Positions 6,328-14,033 of a stretch of DNA of 64,000 bases are shown piece after piece. The notes beneath the pieces were generated by a model, which saw only the letters and a list, made by a program, of their open reading frames with translations, searched no databases and was not told the DNA's origin. Numbering within the stretch: position 1 is the first letter of the stretch; the number at the start of each line of letters is the position of its first letter. Made by a program: the position numbers and the translations under genes. Origin of the DNA: Rudanella sp031411995 (lineage in GTDB: Bacteria > Bacteroidota > Bacteroidia > Cytophagales > Spirosomataceae); the NCBI GenBank assembly GCA_031411995.1, contig JANOCD010000065.1, positions 1 to 64,000 of the forward strand, given 5' to 3'.

Positions 6328-7011
6328 TCACTCCACAATCCTGAATAGCATCATTGCTTTCTCTCTTGATAGAGCGTTGAAGTGCCACCATTCGTATTCG
6401 ATGGAGGAGAAACCGCTTTGGCGCATGACCGAACGGAGTAACAGCCGGTTTTTGATCTGATCCTTTGATAGTTTGCCTTCTTTCAACAATCGCTGTTCCT
6501 GAGAGGGATAGGCCAATATCCCGAAATAATCGTATGTCGTTCCCATATCCAGTGGTTCGTAGCCGTTGCCTTTGACGCGGGCAATGGTCAGATCAACGGC
6601 GCAACCGTAGTTATGAATTGACCCTTTGCGGGGATCGGCTACGTATTTCCGGCGTTCGTTTTCGGGGTATTGGGGGAGGGCCTCCCAAAGTTTCCACTGG
6701 GCTGCACGGGGTCGGGCGGCATCATACACCAACAACCGCAAGTCGGAATGCTGGCGTTTTAGCAGGGCATTGGCTTTGGCAAGTCGCTGTCCGGCAAGGG
6801 GTTGCATATAGGCGCGGGTGAGGTCGCCATACACGTCTTTTTTTACGAAATTATCCGTTGTCGAATACTTCAACTCCACCAGGATCGATGGGTCGAGGGT
6901 TTGCACATCCACAAGTTTCTGCGACTTCATCGCCGATTCGAGAGTCTGAGCAGAAAGAGCGAAAGAGTGAAAGAGTGAAAGAGCGATCAGGACTCGAAAT
7001 AGGTTCCGCAT
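6328..7011 (-). CDS. M15 family D-alanyl-D-alanine dipeptidase (VanX/DdpX type)
   Basis: This 227-residue protein has a signal peptide (MRNLFRVLIALSLFHSFALSA). Zinc ligands and catalytic residues of the VanX fold are visible: SIHNYGCAVDLT (SxHxxGxAxD) and EYEWWHF (ExxWWH), plus the upstream YDAARP arginine motif. It should hydrolyse D-Ala-D-Ala in the periplasm, so peptidoglycan dipeptide recycling is more likely than glycopeptide resistance. ATG 7011 is chosen because it gives the signal peptide. Its stop touches the moeB stop (convergent, no gap). The signal-peptide codons lie in one arm of a 25-bp inverted repeat. Confidence 0.85.
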   Translation of the reverse strand: MRNLFRVLIALSLFHSFALSAQTLESAMKSQKLVDVQTLDPSILVELKYSTTDNFVKKDVYGDLTRAYMQPLAGQRLAKANALLKRQHSDLRLLVYDAARPRAAQWKLWEALPQYPENERRKYVADPRKGSIHNYGCAVDLTIARVKGNGYEPLDMGTTYDYFGILAYPSQEQRLLKEGKLSKDQIKNRLLLRSVMRQSGFSSIEYEWWHFNALSREKAMMLFRIVE

Positions 7012-7136
7012 TGAAATTAGTTGCTTTTGACGTAAAAGTTGGATTAGCAGAAATGAGACTGTAAACTTACGCCATATATAACGACTCCGCTGAAAGTGAA
7101 GAACAGGGAACCGCTCTTTCACTCTTTCACTCTTTC
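6961..7136. repeat. 25-bp perfect inverted repeat joining two divergent 5' ends
   Basis: The arm at 7112-7136 (CGCTCTTTCACTCTTTCACT..., an 8-bp CTCTTTCA word) is the exact reverse complement of 6961-6985. The right arm ends 6 bp before the start of the transporter at 7143. The left arm lies within the M15 gene, where it encodes the LSLFHSFA core of the signal peptide. The 126 bp between must hold the divergent promoters. Confidence 0.85.
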
Positions 7137-7142
7137 ACCACA

Positions 7143-8378
7143 ATGGCTCTGAATTACATCTGGGTTGCGTTTTTTCTGATTGCTTTTCTGGTCGCCCTTG
7201 TTAAACTGATTCTTTTTGGCGACACCGAAATCTTCAAAACCATTGTCGAGGGACTTTTCGACTCCTCCAAAGTGGCCGTGATGGACATTGCCTTGCCCTT
7301 AGCCGGGGTCATGACATTTTTCCTCGGCTTGTTAAACATCGCCGAAAAAATCGGGGCTATCAATGCCATTGCCAAGGTGATTGGGCCGTTTTTCAATAAG
7401 CTGTTCCCGGAGGTGCCGAAAGACCACCCGGCTAATGGCCAGATGATTATGAACTTTTCGGCCAATATGCTCGGCTTAGACAACGCGGCTACCCCCTTTG
7501 GCCTCAAGGCTATGCAGAGTTTGCAGGAACTGAACCCCATAAAAGATACAGCGAGCAATGCCCAAATCATGTTCCTGGTGTTGCACACCTCCGGCCTGAC
7601 CATTATTCCCCTGAGTATTATGGCGCAGCGAGCCATTCTGGGTGCCGCCGATCCGTCGGATATTTTCATTCCCTGCCTCATTGGCACCTACGTGACCACA
7701 GTGGTTAGCATCCTGATTGTGGGTATCAAACAACGCCTTAACCTGCTCAACTCCACCGTTTTGGGCGGACTTGGCGGGCTTACACTTTTCCTCGGATTGG
7801 CACTCTGGTACCTGTCGGGCTTGCCGAAAGAGCAAATCGAGATGGTGTCGAAAGTGGTGGGTAATGTGCTGTTATTGAGCATTATTACTATATTTTTGGT
7901 AGGAGCGATTCGGACAAAAATAGATGTGTTCGATACGTTTATCGAGGGGGCCAAAGCTGGTTTCGAGACTTCGGTCAGGATTATTCCGTATCTGGTTGGG
8001 ATGCTGGTGGCCATTGGTGCCTTCCGCAATTCGGGGGCAATGGACGCACTCGTGGGGGGCCTGAAATACCTGATTGGCCTGACGGGTGTGAACACCGATT
8101 TTACGGATGCACTCCCCGTGGCCCTGATGAAACCCCTGAGCGGCTCCGGGGCGCGGGCATTGATGATCGACGCGATGAAACAGTTCGGCCCCGATTCGTT
8201 TGTGGGGCGGCTTGTCTGCATTTTTCAGGGGTCGGCCGATACCACGTTCTATATTGTTGCCCTGTACTTTGGTTCAGTCGGCATTAAAAAAACCCGGTAT
8301 GCGATTGTAGCAGGTTTAGTGGCTGATTTTGTGGGCGTTCTGGCAGGAATCGGGTTGGGGTATCTGTTTTTTCATTGA
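7143..8378 (+). CDS. Nucleoside recognition (Gate) domain membrane protein, SpmA/SpmB fusion type
   Basis: This 411-residue protein has about ten hydrophobic segments in two similar halves. Each half carries the nucleoside-recognition/Gate pattern: MNFSANMLGLDNAATPFGLKA in the first and a SGSGARALMIDAM/FQGSADTTFYI block in the second. The order corresponds to SpmA followed by SpmB, fused as is usual in Bacteroidota. It is an inner-membrane protein, presumably a transporter, with unproven substrate. It is transcribed divergently from the M15 dipeptidase. Confidence 0.8.
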   Translation: MALNYIWVAFFLIAFLVALVKLILFGDTEIFKTIVEGLFDSSKVAVMDIALPLAGVMTFFLGLLNIAEKIGAINAIAKVIGPFFNKLFPEVPKDHPANGQMIMNFSANMLGLDNAATPFGLKAMQSLQELNPIKDTASNAQIMFLVLHTSGLTIIPLSIMAQRAILGAADPSDIFIPCLIGTYVTTVVSILIVGIKQRLNLLNSTVLGGLGGLTLFLGLALWYLSGLPKEQIEMVSKVVGNVLLLSIITIFLVGAIRTKIDVFDTFIEGAKAGFETSVRIIPYLVGMLVAIGAFRNSGAMDALVGGLKYLIGLTGVNTDFTDALPVALMKPLSGSGARALMIDAMKQFGPDSFVGRLVCIFQGSADTTFYIVALYFGSVGIKKTRYAIVAGLVADFVGVLAGIGLGYLFFH

Positions 8379-8472
8379 ATTGAGAGCGTTTGAGCCAACA
8401 GTTTTCCCAAACGTTATGTTGCTTCGTTACGATACCAAGTCGGACCGAAACGTACCTGCGAAAAACCCTTTT

Positions 8473-8661
8473 ATGAATATCAACCAAGTTCGTGAGCACC
8501 TGCACCGCCTGATTGACGAGGTGGATGACATTTATGTACTCAATGGCCTCTACCGGAATCTCGTGGCCGACAAACGCCAACGCGAAGAATACGAACAGGA
8601 GCAAGCCCGAGCCGACAATCGGGAAAAGAATCAGAAAGATAGTAGGTCAAAAAGAGGTTGA
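8473..8661 (+). CDS. Small charged hypothetical protein
   Basis: This 62-residue protein starts MNINQVREHLHRL, continues IDEVDDIYVLNGLYRNLV and ends in a highly charged probable coiled-coil tail rich in E, Q, K and R. It is soluble with no signal peptide. An in-frame ATG at 8416 would add 19 residues of poor quality; ATG 8473 is preferred. No family is recognised. The acidic helix and charged tail are compatible with a small adaptor or antitoxin, but no partner gene is adjacent. Confidence 0.55.
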   Translation: MNINQVREHLHRLIDEVDDIYVLNGLYRNLVADKRQREEYEQEQARADNREKNQKDSRSKRG

Positions 8662-8723
8662 TTATCAGGATTATACTAAAAAGTACGTATGAGCGTAGTT
8701 ATGAAAACTAAACGACACTCATC

Positions 8724-9152
8724 ATGCACTTTGTGTTAGGTCTCCTGCTCTTTGTGGGTGGTTTTGGGACGGCTAAAACCACCGACCCAGAACCCCAGCT
8801 TATTTTCCGCTTTCGGGTTGACAATATCATCGTGGAAATGTCGAAAGGCGCTCCGGCTACGGGTAAATTCTTGACTGCCGATTACAAATTGGATAAGAAC
8901 TCTGAACAACTTTTTCCGGAGTTGAAAGAGCAGCCAATACGGGTAAAAGCTCTGGTGAGTGGAGCACGGGGAGGCCGCAGAATTGCCACCGTTGCGTCAT
9001 ATTTTACAGCGGAGGTTCCCTTAATTTTCGACATGGTCCCCGGAGATCGGTTGTTGATTGAGATACAGGAAATGAGCATTCGCCAGAAAGATGGAACATG
9101 GCTGAGGATCAGGGAGAGATCCAAGCCCACTTATACCATTCCGCTTTATTGA
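8724..9152 (+). CDS. Secreted hypothetical protein
   Basis: This 142-residue protein has a hydrophobic N-terminus (LGLLLFVGGFGTAKT) that looks like a signal peptide. The remainder is probably a beta-rich domain (FRFRVDNIIVEM, IRVKALVSGARGG, GDRLLIEIQEMSIRQKDG). It has no cysteines and no family I recognise. It is followed by a strong terminator, so it may be a single-gene transcript or the end of one starting at 8473. Confidence 0.6.
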   Translation: MHFVLGLLLFVGGFGTAKTTDPEPQLIFRFRVDNIIVEMSKGAPATGKFLTADYKLDKNSEQLFPELKEQPIRVKALVSGARGGRRIATVASYFTAEVPLIFDMVPGDRLLIEIQEMSIRQKDGTWLRIRERSKPTYTIPLY

Positions 9153-9157
9153 AATAC

Positions 9158-9186
9158 AAAAAGGCCGGGTAACCCGGCCTTTTTGT
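9158..9186. terminator. Bidirectional rho-independent terminator
   Basis: The inverted repeat AAAAGGCCGGGT / AACCCGGCCTTTT forms a GC-rich stem flanked by A's on the left and T's on the right. It therefore works for the gene ending at 9152 on the plus strand and for the gene ending at 9205 on the minus strand. Confidence 0.88.
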
Positions 9187-9204
9187 AGAAGTGTATGTTT
9201 GTCC

Positions 9205-10263
9205 TTACTGATTCAAATACACGCTTCCCGAAGAAGCTGAGATATTTACCGAGGCCCCGCCACCGTTGATCCGGCCTTTCACCCGGTCTTTGTTGACCTC
9301 GCCATCGAAGTTTTTGAGTGTTCCGGCCACCACCTTGTTACCCCGAAGATCGAGGTCCATGCCTTTATCCATGGGCAGTTTCACCCGGATGCTACCCGCA
9401 CTGCCTTCAACCCGAACATACTTATCGACGCGAGTCATTTCCAGTTCAATGCTGCCCGCCGAGGTGCTGGCTTCAACGCTCCCGGCAATGTTGCTGAGCC
9501 GAACACTCCCGCCGGATGTGCCGGTTTTTAGTTCGCCATCGATGTTGCTTCCCTGAACACTACCGCCCGAAGTCTCGGCTACAATGTTGCCTTTCAGCCC
9601 GTTGAGCCGGATACTTCCTCCTGACGTTTCGAGTTTCAGTGTGCCGTCGGAGTCGGTGGCTTCGATGCTGCCGCCCGACGTTTCGAGGGTAATCTGGTCG
9701 TGGCAATCGCGGATGTTGATGCTGCCCCCCGATGTTTCGCCACTGACTGAGCCACGAATGTCCTCAAGCCGGATGCTTCCTCCCGATGTTTCGAGTTTTT
9801 GGTTGCCCGTCAGGTGGGCTAAACGGAGGCTACCACCGGAGGTTTCCAGATCGGCGGCCATGTTGCGGGGCGTATAGAATTTGAAGGCAATGCTCAAGCC
9901 GTTTTTCCAACGGTCCGTCCCACGGTTGCGATCCTGCTCATTTTTGCGTCGGGCAGTGGCTACCACCGTGTTGCCTTCCTTTTTCACGTCGATGACGTAG
10001 TCTTCGAGTCGTTTTTGAAGTTCTTCCTGGCTCAGTTTATCTTTTCCGTTCCAGTTATTAGACCGCACAAAAATTTCGACTTTGGTTTCGTTGCCGGTGC
10101 CACCTTCAACGCTCAGGCTGCCACCGGAGGTTTTGGCCCGAACGGCACTGGCACCTGAAAATGTTTTGGTTTGATAGGGTTTCTGATCGTCGTTGGACTG
10201 GGCAACAGATAGTGCCGGAGTCAGCAGGCAAAGGGCAAGGAGGGGTGTAATCAGCGTTTTCAT
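9205..10263 (-). CDS. DUF4097-type beta-repeat protein (putative adhesin)
   Basis: This 352-residue protein has a signal peptide (MKTLITPLLALCLLTPALSVAQ). From about residue 150 it holds about eight copies of a roughly 20-residue unit containing (L/E)TSGGS(I/L)RL, typical of DUF4097/YvlB-like beta-solenoid repeats, ending in a final ASSGSVYLNQ unit. It is exported to the periplasm or outer surface. Family members lack a proven biochemical role, and some sit next to sensory genes. Here it lies 53 bp downstream of a histidine kinase in the same direction. ATG 10263 is chosen for the signal peptide; the frame stays open upstream into the kinase gene. Confidence 0.8.
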   Translation of the reverse strand: MKTLITPLLALCLLTPALSVAQSNDDQKPYQTKTFSGASAVRAKTSGGSLSVEGGTGNETKVEIFVRSNNWNGKDKLSQEELQKRLEDYVIDVKKEGNTVVATARRKNEQDRNRGTDRWKNGLSIAFKFYTPRNMAADLETSGGSLRLAHLTGNQKLETSGGSIRLEDIRGSVSGETSGGSINIRDCHDQITLETSGGSIEATDSDGTLKLETSGGSIRLNGLKGNIVAETSGGSVQGSNIDGELKTGTSGGSVRLSNIAGSVEASTSAGSIELEMTRVDKYVRVEGSAGSIRVKLPMDKGMDLDLRGNKVVAGTLKNFDGEVNKDRVKGRINGGGASVNISASSGSVYLNQ

Positions 10264-10316
10264 GGTTTCTGAAGGTGATTTAGAGGAAAGATGCAGAATA
10301 TAGGCGAAGCGTTGCA

Positions 10317-12215
10317 TTATACCGGCAACCAAACCGTAAACGTAGCACCTTTTCCGGGGTAACTGTGGGCTACAATGGCCCCGCCATGATTTTCCACCAC
10401 TTTGCGGCAAATGGCTAATCCAACGCCAGTGCCATCAAATTGGCCCTTGCCATGCAATCGCTGGAAAACCTGAAAAATACGTTCGGCATATTGGCCGTCG
10501 AACCCAATGCCGTTGTCTTCAATGGACAGTTGCCAGTAGCTCCGTTCGGGGTGCAGGCCGGCGAGTCCATGACCCGGTTTTGCCAGTTGGCAACATACCC
10601 GAACAAGTGGGGGCTGTTCTTTCCGCCCGAACTTAATGGCATTGCTCAACAGGTTCTGCATCAGTTGCTGAAGCTGCACCGGCGAACCCGACACGGTGGG
10701 CAAGGTCTCAATCACAAAAGTTGCGCCCGAATCGCGAATGCGCACTTCCAGGTCACTCTGAACATCAGCTAACAAGGTGTTCAAATCGACCTCTTCAAAG
10801 GTGTCTTTTTGGGTAGACACCCGCGAATAATCGAGCAGGTCGCGAATCAACTGCGACATTCGTTTGGCTGATTGCTGCATCCGGCTCACCAGATCGGCCC
10901 CACCCGCTCCCAACGAGTCGCGGTGGAGGTCGGTGAGCATATCCCCGAAGGCCATAATCTTCCGAAGGGGCTCCTGTAGGTCGTGCGAGGCCACATAGGC
11001 AAATTGCTGGAGGCTTTCGTTAGAGCGTTTGAGTTCCTGATTAGTGGCTTCCAGTTGTTCGCGATACCGGTGAATATCGGTGATATTGATAAACGAAATA
11101 ACCAGTCCATCTCCCTGTTTGGCAATCGCCATCAGGTGCCAGGAATCTTCGTAATTGTACTCAAAAATCACGGTTTCGCCAGTTTCAATAACCTGCTTGA
11201 ACCGGGCAAACTCAACGGCTGCATTTGGGTTGGGTGAAATATGGGAATAGGGGAGGTTCTGAATCTGATCGGCTAATGACCCCCATTGTTCAATGGCCAG
11301 TCGATTAGCCAGCACCGTTTTAAAATCAACCAGTTCGCCGTGTTCATTTCGGATGGCTTCGTGCAACGAAATAGCTGTTTGGGAGTTATCCAGAATGGCC
11401 TTAAGCCGCACGGCCTGCACCTCCTGGTCAACCTCAGCCTGTTTAATTGCCGATACATCAAGGAACGTGAACAGCACTCCGTCGCCCTGTTTCTGGAATG
11501 ACCCCTCAAACCAGCCTTTAACGCCATAGTGGTCGTATTCAAACGGATACCGTTGACTTTTGCCCGTTTCAACAACTGTCTTAAACGTAGTAAATAAGGT
11601 CACCGATTGCCAGCCGGGAAAAAGTTCGCCGATTGTTTTGCCGGTCATTTGTTCAACCGTGTGCCCTGTCAATTCGGCGTTGTAAGCATTGGTAAGCAAA
11701 TAGCGGAAATCATAAACAACCCCCTCATTATTTCGGATGGCTTCGGCCAGAATAATACCAGTGGGCGAATGATCGACCACAGACCGGAGCAACTCACTTT
11801 GCTCCTGCGATTCGCGCTGGGCTTGCCAATAGGCCGTTATGTTGTTGATCGAGAGAACAATATCATCGCCCACCCGAACGCCATGAATTTGAAGATATAT
11901 CGGGCTTCCGTCAAGGTCAAATAACTCAGTTGTGAGGATAGGTTGGCCCGTTTTGGCCAGGTCAAAAAACTGGCGATACGTGAGGGAATTGGCCATATTT
12001 GGAAAAACATCCAGCAAGCGTTGTCCCAGCACCTCAGCAGCTTGTTTCTGATTATCGATTTCCCATTGACTGTTAACGGCTTTGAAGATGAACTCAATGA
12101 TCGAACCGCTTGGGTCCCGTAATGGGGCCATAGTGACTATGGCCGTAGCAATACTATTCAGTAGTTGCTCATAGTAATCAATTTGTTGCTGAAGGGAAGT
12201 TACGGGTGGGGTCAT
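10317..12215 (-). CDS. PAS-domain sensor histidine kinase
   Basis: This 632-residue protein has three PAS-like domains (about 15-130, 140-265 and 275-390). The phosphoacceptor H box FAYVASHDLQEPLRK lies near residue 405, followed by a HATPase domain with N box NLLSNAIKFG, DNGIGF and GTGVGLAI. No membrane segment is seen, so it should sense a cytoplasmic signal. The H-box class (SHDLQEPLR) is that of phytochrome- and bacteriophytochrome-like kinases. No response regulator lies next to it. It begins 9 bp after the DUF1080 gene stop, so it is probably co-transcribed with it. Confidence 0.9.
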   Translation of the reverse strand: MTPPVTSLQQQIDYYEQLLNSIATAIVTMAPLRDPSGSIIEFIFKAVNSQWEIDNQKQAAEVLGQRLLDVFPNMANSLTYRQFFDLAKTGQPILTTELFDLDGSPIYLQIHGVRVGDDIVLSINNITAYWQAQRESQEQSELLRSVVDHSPTGIILAEAIRNNEGVVYDFRYLLTNAYNAELTGHTVEQMTGKTIGELFPGWQSVTLFTTFKTVVETGKSQRYPFEYDHYGVKGWFEGSFQKQGDGVLFTFLDVSAIKQAEVDQEVQAVRLKAILDNSQTAISLHEAIRNEHGELVDFKTVLANRLAIEQWGSLADQIQNLPYSHISPNPNAAVEFARFKQVIETGETVIFEYNYEDSWHLMAIAKQGDGLVISFINITDIHRYREQLEATNQELKRSNESLQQFAYVASHDLQEPLRKIMAFGDMLTDLHRDSLGAGGADLVSRMQQSAKRMSQLIRDLLDYSRVSTQKDTFEEVDLNTLLADVQSDLEVRIRDSGATFVIETLPTVSGSPVQLQQLMQNLLSNAIKFGRKEQPPLVRVCCQLAKPGHGLAGLHPERSYWQLSIEDNGIGFDGQYAERIFQVFQRLHGKGQFDGTGVGLAICRKVVENHGGAIVAHSYPGKGATFTVWLPV

Positions 12216-12224
12216 GGTGGTGTT

Positions 12225-12896
12225 CTAATCGGGTAATACCCGAATCATTATGTCTTTATAAAGCACTTTGCTTTTGGGGTCGTGACCCTGTAGCGCAACC
12301 GTGCCAGTGCTCAGTTTTTTCGGCTTTGTACTACGGCTTACACTGTCGGGTTCGGTATAGGTGTTAATTACTTTGTCGTTAATACTTACTGTAACGGTTT
12401 TGCCCTGCACCTTAATCTGCTCGGTATACCACTCATCGTCTTTCACGAATACCTCTTTCACGTCCTGCGCGGCATAAACACTGCCCGTTTTGCGCCAGTC
12501 GGTGTGGGTTTGGTTCACCTGGATTTCATAGCCTTTTGCGGGCCATCCCGTATCCTGATAGTCCGTGTGGATAAACATGCCGGAGTTAGCACCGGTCATG
12601 GTTTTAACGGTGGCTTTCCACTCAAAATTCCTGAAGTTGTGGTTGTTTACCGGCCCGTCGTAGAACAGGTGTGCCCGTGGCCCAAACACCACAATGGCTC
12701 CATCCTGCACCGAGAACGTAGCCGGGTTCTCGGCTGCCTTCCAGCCATCCAGATTTTTGCCATTGAAAAGTGTTTGCCAACCGTCGGCATTGCGGCTGTC
12801 CGCCGTTGCAGTGGCCGACGACGATTTTACATTGGATTTGGGAGTGGCACAGGCCAGCATCAGGGCGGGGGCCAACAGGAGCAAGGTGTTTTTCAT
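12225..12896 (-). CDS. DUF1080 (3-keto-disaccharide hydrolase family) lipoprotein
   Basis: This 223-residue protein has a lipoprotein signal peptide (LLLLAPALMLAC). It carries DUF1080 marks: GWQTLFNGKNLDGWK near residue 40, then GANSGMFIHTDYQD, KGYEIQVNQTH and a closing VALQGH. The fold is a concanavalin-like jelly roll. Some members hydrolyse 3-keto-glucosides and others bind sugars. It is likely periplasmic or on the outer membrane. It sits between a GH113-like enzyme and a histidine kinase on the same strand, suggesting use in carbohydrate degradation. Confidence 0.85.
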   Translation of the reverse strand: MKNTLLLLAPALMLACATPKSNVKSSSATATADSRNADGWQTLFNGKNLDGWKAAENPATFSVQDGAIVVFGPRAHLFYDGPVNNHNFRNFEWKATVKTMTGANSGMFIHTDYQDTGWPAKGYEIQVNQTHTDWRKTGSVYAAQDVKEVFVKDDEWYTEQIKVQGKTVTVSINDKVINTYTEPDSVSRSTKPKKLSTGTVALQGHDPKSKVLYKDIMIRVLPD

Positions 12897-12984
12897 GCGA
12901 TAAAAGTTTATGACACTAAAAGGCCATTCGTAGCCGGAACTATCGTTTCAATTCCTTTAATCCTATAATCCTGTAGAAAAAGGC

Positions 12985-13995
12985 CTACCAGCCAGCTTTC
13001 AAAACGGCTTGGGCGGGTCGGTTTTGGGGGCTGAACTGATCGCGGTGTCGGTCATGAGGAGTGTCGGCCATGAACCATTTCCAAACGAACCCACCGGCAA
13101 ACCAGGGCTGAGGCCAAACCGTTTCGAGCAGAGCCTGATAAGCATTCGACTGAGCTGTGGCATTGGGCGTACAATCGGTTTCCGATTCCCACGGACGTTG
13201 GGCTGTGTGGTCGCAGGCCCGATAACCAAACTCAGTGAACAAAACGGGTTTTTGCAGTTCGGCACTCAGGCGACTCAAGCCTTTTACATGGTCTTTCCAG
13301 CCCCGGTTCATCGCTTTGACTGACGGTTCCCGGTCGTCTGCCAGGGGGAAATAGGCATCCACGCCCACAAAATCGAGTTGATTCCAAAACGGAATTTTGT
13401 CGTACCGATCCCAATTGGCCGCGTAGGTCAGTTTGCCTTTATATACCTGCCTAACCTGCCCAATCAATTTGTTCCAAAACGCCGGCCGGGCTACGGCAAA
13501 GCGGTCGAGTTCGGTGGTAATGCAATACAGGTCAACTTTCAGCGAGTCGGCAACGTGTGCGTAATGAAGAATGTAGTGCGAATAATCGGTCTCGAAGGTT
13601 TGCCAATCCCGGTCGGTCGTAAATTCAAGGTCGAGGTGAGAGCCGCCCATCATCCAGACGTGTGGTTTTAGCATTACCTTCAGTTTATGTTGCCGGGCCA
13701 TTTGAATGGTTCCCGCCACGCCTTCGGGCGTTTCGCCCCACCACTGCCCCATTCGCCGTTCGCCGGGGGGCGGGTTTTCGCTGTAATAAAAATGGGTTTC
13801 TCCCTTTCGACAAAAGCCGTAGGGCACCACCGCCACCCAATCGGCACCGGTTTCGCTGGCCTGTTTCAGCCCTCCGTCGCCCGGGTTTCGGGGTGGTGCC
13901 ACCAGGTTGACTCCCTTCATTTTGGGGTCGGCATGGCGGTATTCCGCTGCTGATTGGCAACTAAATAGCAAAATGAACAGACAGTAGGCTTTCAT
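12985..13995 (-). CDS. GH113-like glycoside hydrolase
   Basis: This 336-residue protein has a short signal peptide with a possible lipobox (FILLFSCQS). The sequence follows a TIM barrel: MKGVNL at the first strand, LKVMLKPHVWM, then CITTELDRF with the likely acid/base glutamate and LFTEFGYR with the likely nucleophile glutamate. WDRYDKIPFWNQLDFVGVDAYFP lies between. This pattern fits family GH113 beta-mannanases and related enzymes. It is exported, and 38 bp separate it from the FG-GAP protein upstream. The exact substrate is not evident. Confidence 0.8.
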   Translation of the reverse strand: MKAYCLFILLFSCQSAAEYRHADPKMKGVNLVAPPRNPGDGGLKQASETGADWVAVVPYGFCRKGETHFYYSENPPPGERRMGQWWGETPEGVAGTIQMARQHKLKVMLKPHVWMMGGSHLDLEFTTDRDWQTFETDYSHYILHYAHVADSLKVDLYCITTELDRFAVARPAFWNKLIGQVRQVYKGKLTYAANWDRYDKIPFWNQLDFVGVDAYFPLADDREPSVKAMNRGWKDHVKGLSRLSAELQKPVLFTEFGYRACDHTAQRPWESETDCTPNATAQSNAYQALLETVWPQPWFAGGFVWKWFMADTPHDRHRDQFSPQNRPAQAVLKAGW

Positions 13996-14033
13996 AATAG
14001 GGAGAAAAATGCAGAGTGTTAGCCGCGTTAAGA

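Noticed and set aside
9584..9877. Regular DNA repeats that could suggest a CRISPR array
   Set aside because: They are the codons of the TSGGS protein repeats on the minus strand; unit length is about 60 bp with no unique spacers between identical repeats.
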